In this document: positions 1 to 3,906 of the stretch, piece by piece | Position numbering within the stretch: the first letter of the stretch is position 1 | Layout of the letters: every line of letters begins with the position of its first letter | NCBI GenBank assembly: GCA_021818605.1 | Contig: JAKAUH010000513.1 | Span: 1-5,680, forward strand | Length of the DNA stretch: 5,680 bases | Direction of reading: 5' to 3' | DNA from: Planctomycetota bacterium | Lineage (GTDB): Bacteria; Planctomycetota; Planctomycetia; Isosphaerales; Isosphaeraceae | Program-made: the position numbers and the translations under genes | Notes under the pieces: generated by a model | Seen by the model: the letters and a program-made list of their open reading frames with translations, nothing else | What the model was told of the DNA's origin: nothing | Database searches by the model: none

Positions 1-55
1 ATCCTGACGCTATCGGTGAGCCGTCGCCGTCCGCCACGACGGATGTCATAGCCGC

Positions 56-93
56 AACCTTCTTGCGCAACCGTCACGCCAACCTTATTGCGC
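56..93. repeat. Short direct repeat pair outside the left IS end
   Basis: The 13-mer aaccttcttgcgc at 56-68 recurs at 81-93 as aaccttattgcgc, with 12 of 13 positions matching and a 25-bp period. The second copy is also part of the longer direct repeat that flanks the insertion sequence. The flank therefore holds several related short units. They could be old target DNA, leftover transposon-end sequence, or extra transposase-binding sites. Nothing else recognisable lies in bases 1-55. Confidence 0.5.
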
Positions 94-98
94 GTGAC
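73..98. repeat. Inverted repeat beside the left IS end
   Basis: GTCACGC at 73-79 is the exact reverse complement of GCGTGAC at 92-98, with a 12-bp gap. The same GCGTGAC word ends the repeat beyond the right end of the element (1470-1476). The arms could be an outer part of the transposase recognition site or a chance local palindrome. Confidence 0.4.
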
Positions 99-99
99 A
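81..99. repeat. Left copy of 19-bp direct repeat flanking the IS
   Basis: The segment reads aaccttat-tg-cgcgtgaca and matches 1459-1477 (aaccttat-gt-cgcgtgaca) at 17 of 19 positions in the same orientation. One copy lies outside each terminal inverted repeat, which is the arrangement of a target-site duplication. At 19 bp with two central differences it is long for an IS duplication, so insertion into a pre-existing repeat is the alternative. Confidence 0.5.
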
Positions 100-125
100 C
101 AGTCCGATGCGACAAAATGTTTGGA
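98..125 (+). repeat. Left terminal inverted repeat of the IS
   Basis: Read inward, bases 98-125 match the reverse complement of 1429-1456 at 24 of 28 positions. The uninterrupted core is gtccgatgcgaca (102-114). It lies 18 bp beyond the transposase stop codon, the expected place for an IS end. The exact outer boundary is uncertain because related sequence continues outward on both sides. Confidence 0.75.
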
Positions 126-790
126 CCATGACGCCTGTCGTTGCTACCGGCGGCGGCTGACGGCCAAGGCCATGATCCGCTCGCGGGTCAGCTCCGTCAC
201 GGGCAACTGCTTGATCATATTCCCATGATCATCGAAAACTACCCAGCACCGTGACGACGCTTCGGATCGCATCGACACCTCCTGTCTCGCGTAGGCTCGA
301 CCGACCGTTCGGCCATGACCATAGATCGAGATGCGTCCGTTGCAATCGACTCGCCGCCTCCAGAGCTTCCCAGCCAGGAAGGCATCGACTCGGGGGAGAT
401 CCCACATCGCCCCCTCGGCGGCCTGTCGGTAGGCCCGCCGCGGCGTGTACAGCTCGGGGAAGACCTCGCTGCGGGACCGCCCCCGGATCGCCGGATACTC
501 GTCGCGCTGGATGCGGGCGACCCGGGCCAAGGTTCGGGACGCCTGACGATAGTCGGCACAGCGGTGCAACTCGCCCCACTGCTGAGTCACTCCGTTGCAC
601 CGCTCCACCCTGGGATTGCATGTGGGGCGGCCCGGCGGATTGAGGATCGGTTCGATGCCCAGGCCGATTAACCATAAGGCCAGCTCCGTCGGCATGTCGC
701 GGGGCGTGCCCCAGGGGAGGCCGTTGTCGACCCGCACGTGGTCGGGGAGGCCCCAGCGCTCGAAAACCCGGCGAAACATCGCGCGGATTT

Positions 791-816
791 CCGGCAACGG
801 GACATGTTCCCACCGG
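791..816 (-). other. Imperfect hairpin just 3' of the C8 run
   Basis: Read on the minus strand, CCGG (816-813), an unpaired T, and GGGA (811-808) can pair with TCCC (802-799) and CCGG (794-791) around a 5-nt loop. A GTTG stretch forms an internal loop. The structure starts four bases after the C run. A hairpin shortly downstream of a slippery run is the usual layout of a -1 ribosomal frameshift site, but this stem is short and may be chance in GC-rich DNA. Confidence 0.3.
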
Positions 817-820
817 TAGT

Positions 821-828
821 GGGGGGGG
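821..828 (-). other. C8 homopolymer at the transposase frame change
   Basis: On the coding strand eight consecutive C follow ATTT. The upstream frame reads TCC-CCC-CCC-ACT and soon departs from sensible transposase sequence. Re-reading one C gives CAC-TAC-CGG-TGG, which leads into the second half of the integrase core. A -1 slip or one missing C explains the break. Confidence 0.8.
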
Positions 829-1355
829 AAATCTCGGTGGCCAGCATGGCCTCCGAGGCTTCATCGGTCACCGTCATCCAGCAGATCCCCTGGCCGTCGG
901 CCAAGCGGATCTGCTCGACGGCGTCCACTTGCCAGGTCTCATGCGGTTGGACCGCTTGTGGGGGAGCGACGGTGACCGTGCGGCGGCGGCGCGCCCGATG
1001 GACGCCGGCGCGCACGAAGGCGCGTTGGAGACTTCGGGCCGAGGGGAGGCGGCGGCGGCGTGTAAGCTCGCCGAGTTTGAGTCGGATGTATCCGGCCCCC
1101 CAGGTCGGGTGGTCGCGTTTGAGCTCGCAGGCGAGTTCGAGCAGCTCCTGGGTTGACTTGGGAACCGGCCGCCCGCAGGGTCGATAGTTTGGGGTCAATC
1201 CCTGGCGATCAGCGCGGTGGGCCAGCCGCCAGATGTTTCGGACTGTGCCATAGGGGATGGCCAATTCCGCTGCAATCTGAGTCAAAGGGGTTCCCTGCTG
1301 GCGACGACGGACGATCTCCTCGCGCAGAGGGACCGGGAGAGGACGCGGCATGGGG

Positions 1356-1364
1356 ATCACCTCC
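1356..1364 (-). promoter_or_regulatory. Shine-Dalgarno sequence of the transposase
   Basis: The coding strand has GGAGGTGAT, fully complementary to the usual 16S rRNA 3' end. Eight bases separate the GGAGG core from the ATG at 1351. This fixes the transposase start and excludes the in-frame upstream ATG codons. Confidence 0.8.
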
Positions 1365-1403
1365 GAGGCCCTGGAAGAAGGGTTCAGTTGTTGACCGAGG
1401 TTG

Positions 1404-1432
1404 ATCTTATCCATGCCCATCCTTAGAGTCAA
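1404..1432 (-). promoter_or_regulatory. Probable transposase promoter overlapping the right IS end
   Basis: The minus strand shows TTGACT (1432-1427), a 17-bp spacer, and TAAGAT (1409-1404). These match the housekeeping -35 box at 5 of 6 and the -10 box at 4 of 6 positions, at optimal spacing. The -35 box lies partly inside the terminal inverted repeat, so transposase bound at that end could repress its own gene, as in many IS. A transcript would start near 1397, giving a leader of about 45 bases. Confidence 0.55.
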
Positions 1433-1456
1433 AACTTTCTGTCGCATCGGACCGTG
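1429..1456 (-). repeat. Right terminal inverted repeat of the IS
   Basis: This is the partner of 98-125, matching its reverse complement at 24 of 28 positions with core tgtcgcatcggac. It precedes the transposase start by about 78 bp and overlaps the -35 box of the probable transposase promoter. Confidence 0.75.
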
Positions 1457-1458
1457 CA

Positions 1459-1477
1459 AACCTTATGTCGCGTGACA
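1459..1477. repeat. Right copy of 19-bp direct repeat flanking the IS
   Basis: It matches 81-99 at 17 of 19 positions in the same orientation. It ends 12 bp before the stop codon of the sigma factor gene. No hairpin-plus-T terminator for that gene is visible between its stop and the IS. Confidence 0.5.
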
Positions 1478-1489
1478 AGAAAGCCTGAC

Positions 1490-3673
1490 CTACTTCGGGA
1501 CCGGTGGATCGGCCGGCTGGTGCTCGTCGAGCAGCGTGGCGACGGCCTTCTCGACTGCGCCGTTGATGAACATGTGCCTGTAACGGATTATGCCCCTCTG
1601 GTCGATGACGTAGAGATTGCCCTCGATCCAGCCGGTGCGGATGGGGCCGGGGCGGGGGCCCCAGACGCGGCCCCCCGGCCCCGGCTCACCTTCGCGGTTG
1701 GGGTCCCACCAGAAGCGGACCGGCAGGCCGCTCCTTTGCAACTCCTGCTTGAGCTCGTCGCGATGATCGGCGGTGACGCTCAGGAGCGCCACCGGCTTGC
1801 CCCGAAGGGACGGGGCGATCCAGCGGAAGGGCACGAGCGATGCGGTGAGCCAGTCGGCCGCGCCGGTGCCGGGGGGCAGGAAATTCGGCATCCCCAGCAC
1901 GACGACCTTGCCGCGGAAGTCGCTCAGCTTCATCGGCCGGCCATCGAGGTCGACGCCCTCGATCTCGGGAGCCGGTTTGCCGACCGAGAATCGCTCCAGC
2001 ACGTCAAGCCGGATGCGGGCCACGGTCGAGAGGTTGCGGGCGGGCTGGCCGTGGATCAGGGGAGGCCGCCTGCTGTCGTTGTTGGGGACGAGGGGGTACT
2101 CGTTGATCACGCGGTCGAACAGCCGACGCGCGCGGTGCTCCAGGGCCTTCGGGTCCTGTTTGAGCGCGCGGTCGAGATCCTCGACGCCGAATCGATCGCG
2201 CCAGCCCTGGGCGATCCTCGGAGGCTGGAAGACCCAGAGCCGCACGTGCTGGGCCCGGATTTCGAGGACGCGCGCGAGCCAGTAGCAGGCCAGGCCGCGG
2301 ATCTCGCGATAGGGGTTCTGCTCGGCGGCGTTGTGAAGCAGATCCTCGACGCCCTGCAAGGCCCAGTATTGCACGAGCTTCGGGTCGAGTAACTGCTTGA
2401 TCCGGTCGCTCCGCGCGTGGTCGCGGGCCAGTATCCTGTACGCCTCGCGCCAGTCGCCGCCGAGGTCCGTCTGGGAGACGAGCACGAGGAGCGCCTGCTC
2501 GGCGGTCGAGGTACGCGGGTGCTGCTTCGCCAGCTCGATCAAACGGCCCTCGATGCCGATGAGCCGGGCGACGGTGGCCTTCTGGCGCGCCTGTTTCTCA
2601 GCGGGACCTAGCGCGGCCTTCGTGGTCAGGCGGTTCGACTCGACGCCGTCCTCATACTGGCGGAGCAGGGCGTCGAACTGGTCATCGGGTGAGAGTTCGG
2701 GCTGCTGTCCCCTGGACGGCTGGGCCTTTGCCTGTTGTGCGGCGGCCGGGCCGCCGGGCTGCTGGCCGCCGAGGGCCAGGATCCCCGCGCCGGCGGTGGT
2801 CAGGCAGGCGGCCAGCAGGGCCGTCGTCGTCGCGATCAGCTTCTTCGTCGTCATGGCCTGGGTGATCTCCTTCATCAGTTCGATGGCCTCGATCGAGGTG
2901 ACGGCGACGGCAGACTGACTCATGCCGATTTGCAGGGCGGCGCGGACGGTGGACTCGGCAAGTCCGGACGGGACAGTGATCGCCGCGCGGGCGGATTCCG
3001 CGATCAGGCCCGGGCCTGGCAGAATCGCGGGGGTCGCGCCGCGGCGGGTCAGCCGGCCTCGCAGACGGTCGCGGGCGCCGGCGAGGCGGCGGCGGACGGT
3101 GCCGACCGGCCAGCCGAGCTGGTCGGCGGCCTGGTCGTGGGTCAGGCCCTCGAGGTAGCAGAGCACCACCGGCCGCCGATATTTCTCGGGCAGCCGGCCG
3201 ATCTCCTCGTGGAGGACGCGGTCGACGTCGCCCGCTTCGGGGGGACGGTCAGTGGTGATCGCGTCGAGTCCGGCGGCTCGGTTCATCTCGGCGTGCCTTT
3301 GCTCGTGGTGGCGGCGGCGGGCGGCGCGCCATCGGGCGCGGCCGGCGACGCGCAGGGCGACGCCGTGCAGCCACGAGCCGATCGAGTCGCCGCGGCGGAT
3401 CGATCGCGCCCGGCTCGCCAGGACGAGGAAGGTCGCCTGGAACGCGTCCTCGGCCTCGTGCCGGTCGCCCAGCGCGGCGCGGCAGACGCGCAGGACCATC
3501 GGCCCGTGGCGCTCGACCAGGGCCGCGAAGGCGGCCTCGGCGCCCAGGTCGTCGGCGCCTCGGCGGTCGGCGAACCGCTCCAGCAGCACGCGGTCGCCCA
3601 GGCCCGACACCGTGCCCGAGTCGAACAGGGTCGCCAGGTATCTCGCCGCGATGCCCGAGGGTCCGCTGTCCAC
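1490..3673 (-). CDS. ECF-type RNA polymerase sigma factor fused to a membrane helix and redoxin-like domain
   Basis: This encodes a predicted 727-residue protein. Numbered from the GTG at 3673, sigma region 2 spans about 49-120, with HEAEDAFQATFLVL and the acidic DAED-like residues retained. Sigma region 4 spans about 161-212 (LPEKYRRPVVLCYLEG, then a helix-turn-helix with WPVGTVRRRL). A hydrophobic segment at about 279-302 follows two lysines, which suggests the sigma part is cytoplasmic and the rest extracytoplasmic. After a Pro/Gln/Ala-rich linker comes a helical region (about 330-560) of the kind that precedes redoxin domains in planctomycetes. A thioredoxin-fold domain ends the protein at about 563-715 (SVGKPAPEIEGVDLDG, LSDFRGKVVVLG, YVIDQRGIIRYRH). 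The CxxC expected after KVVVLG is absent, and the usual cis-Pro site reads GNLYVID. GTG 3673 was chosen because a GGGAGG lies about 10 bases upstream and sigma similarity begins just after it. The frame stays open to an ATG at 3880, but those 69 residues look non-conserved and have no good ribosome binding site. The likely role is promoter recognition controlled by a membrane-linked signal; its target genes are unknown. Confidence 0.88.
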   Translation of the reverse strand: MDSGPSGIAARYLATLFDSGTVSGLGDRVLLERFADRRGADDLGAEAAFAALVERHGPMVLRVCRAALGDRHEAEDAFQATFLVLASRARSIRRGDSIGSWLHGVALRVAGRARWRAARRRHHEQRHAEMNRAAGLDAITTDRPPEAGDVDRVLHEEIGRLPEKYRRPVVLCYLEGLTHDQAADQLGWPVGTVRRRLAGARDRLRGRLTRRGATPAILPGPGLIAESARAAITVPSGLAESTVRAALQIGMSQSAVAVTSIEAIELMKEITQAMTTKKLIATTTALLAACLTTAGAGILALGGQQPGGPAAAQQAKAQPSRGQQPELSPDDQFDALLRQYEDGVESNRLTTKAALGPAEKQARQKATVARLIGIEGRLIELAKQHPRTSTAEQALLVLVSQTDLGGDWREAYRILARDHARSDRIKQLLDPKLVQYWALQGVEDLLHNAAEQNPYREIRGLACYWLARVLEIRAQHVRLWVFQPPRIAQGWRDRFGVEDLDRALKQDPKALEHRARRLFDRVINEYPLVPNNDSRRPPLIHGQPARNLSTVARIRLDVLERFSVGKPAPEIEGVDLDGRPMKLSDFRGKVVVLGMPNFLPPGTGAADWLTASLVPFRWIAPSLRGKPVALLSVTADHRDELKQELQRSGLPVRFWWDPNREGEPGPGGRVWGPRPGPIRTGWIEGNLYVIDQRGIIRYRHMFINGAVEKAVATLLDEHQPADPPVPK

Positions 3674-3683
3674 GGCCGGGTTG

Positions 3684-3689
3684 CCTCCC
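3684..3689 (-). promoter_or_regulatory. Ribosome binding site supporting the GTG start of the sigma factor
   Basis: GGGAGG on the minus strand precedes the GTG at 3673 by ten bases. The spacing is slightly long, but no comparable site precedes ATG 3880 or ATG 3838, so it favours the shorter protein. Confidence 0.45.
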
Positions 3690-3693
3690 GTGT

Positions 3694-3713
3694 CGGTCCT
3701 GTCGATAGGACCG
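3694..3713. repeat. Perfect inverted repeat upstream of the sigma factor gene
   Basis: CGGTCCT (3694-3700) and AGGACCG (3707-3713) are exact reverse complements around a 6-bp gap. The repeat ends 20 bp upstream of the GTG start, just before the ribosome binding site. It could be an operator or a leader hairpin affecting translation. If the gene really starts at 3880 it would lie inside coding sequence. Confidence 0.45.
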
Positions 3714-3829
3714 CGCCGATCGTGGTCCCGTTTGGTGGTAGTGTCAGCCGGGGCGACGGGCAATCCCGGTTTTTGGAGAATCCGCTGGAGATCGCCACCG
3801 CTGGAGGGCTGAGTAACCCCGAGCGCCGA

Positions 3830-3858
3830 TTGTTCCATCCTATCCCGGGCAGTACGAT
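3830..3858 (+). promoter_or_regulatory. Weak candidate promoter for the kinase gene
   Basis: TTGTTC (3830-3835) and TACGAT (3853-3858) are 17 bp apart, matching the housekeeping boxes at 3 of 6 and 4 of 6 positions. The position fits, with a transcript starting near 3865 and a leader of about 40 bases. The match is modest and planctomycete promoters are poorly defined. Confidence 0.25.
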
Positions 3859-3894
3859 GAGATTGAGTAGCACCCGCCATGGAATCCCATCCCG

Positions 3895-3900
3895 GGAGGA
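3895..3900 (+). promoter_or_regulatory. Shine-Dalgarno sequence of the kinase gene
   Basis: GGAGGA is followed after six bases by TTG at 3907, in frame with ATG 3916. Distances to GTG 3913 and ATG 3916 are 12 and 15 bases, longer than usual. The site therefore favours a TTG start, adding three residues to the ATG version. Confidence 0.5.
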
Positions 3901-3906
3901 GTGTCG

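Larger units (their letters stand above)
144..1351 (-). pseudogene. IS transposase, integrase-core (DDE) type, broken by a frameshift
   Basis: The gene encodes a transposase that would cut and join the ends of the surrounding element. Two reading frames join into one protein of about 402 residues if a -1 shift occurs at the C8 run (821-828). Numbered from the ATG at 1351, a helix-turn-helix lies at about 9-45 (EIVRRRQQGTPLTQIAAELA), followed by an integrase-type second DNA-binding region with HPTWGAGYIRLKL. The catalytic acidic residues are D143 (WQVDAVE), D209 (RVDNG) and E250 (NPRVERCNG). D143 lies before the shift; D209 and E250 lie after it. Without a shift the product is about 227 residues, ends at 668 and lacks two catalytic residues. 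The ATG at 1351 has a strong ribosome binding site, whereas an upstream in-frame ATG at 1459 lies outside the terminal repeat and was rejected. The stop is TAG at 144-146. A sequencing error in the homopolymer would restore an intact gene. Confidence 0.82.
98..1456 (-). mobile_element. Insertion sequence with frameshifted DDE transposase
   Basis: A 28-bp imperfect inverted repeat pair (98-125 and 1429-1456) encloses a single transposase gene on the minus strand, giving an element of about 1.36 kb. The transposase has an N-terminal helix-turn-helix and a retroviral-integrase-type catalytic core, which fits the IS481/IS3-like group; I cannot fix the family further by eye. Near-identical 19-bp direct repeats lie just outside the ends. 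The right end is about 12 bp past the sigma factor stop codon, so insertion spared that coding region. If the outer TGTCACG word at 1471-1477 is the true terminus, the element would extend to 1477. Confidence 0.8.
3674..3906. promoter_or_regulatory. Divergent intergenic region between sigma factor and kinase genes
   Basis: About 233 bp separate the chosen starts and must hold promoters for both genes if those starts are right. Visible items are a 20-bp inverted repeat near the sigma gene (3694-3713), a T5 run (3769-3773), a weak -35/-10 pair toward the kinase (3830-3858), and two copies of atcccggg (3842-3849 and 3889-3896) flanking the probable kinase transcription start. A GGAAC word, typical of ECF -35 elements, occurs on the minus strand at 3836-3832, but I see no convincing -10 partner. 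Confidence 0.55.

Noticed and set aside
1..49. A minus-strand ATG at 49 opening 16 codons to the left edge (MTSVVADGDG...).
   Set aside because: Too short to judge, with no clear ribosome binding site. It could be the start of a gene continuing off the window.
251..671. Plus-strand frames overlapping the transposase (251-643, 315-671, 595-819, 738-1187, 1153-1404).
   Set aside because: They are antisense to integrase-core motifs, with low-complexity translations and no ribosome binding site seen.
1454..2392. Long plus-strand frames antisense to the sigma factor gene (also 2397-2918, 2735-3916 and 3252-3812).
   Set aside because: Codon-position shadows of a GC-rich gene. They are rich in Arg/Ala/Gly/Pro with no recognisable domain, while the minus-strand frame shows clear sigma and redoxin motifs.
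3674..3880. A 69-residue N-terminal extension of the sigma factor to ATG 3880.
   Set aside because: The sequence does not resemble the family N-terminus, lacks a good ribosome binding site, and would leave almost no room for promoters between the divergent genes. It cannot be excluded.
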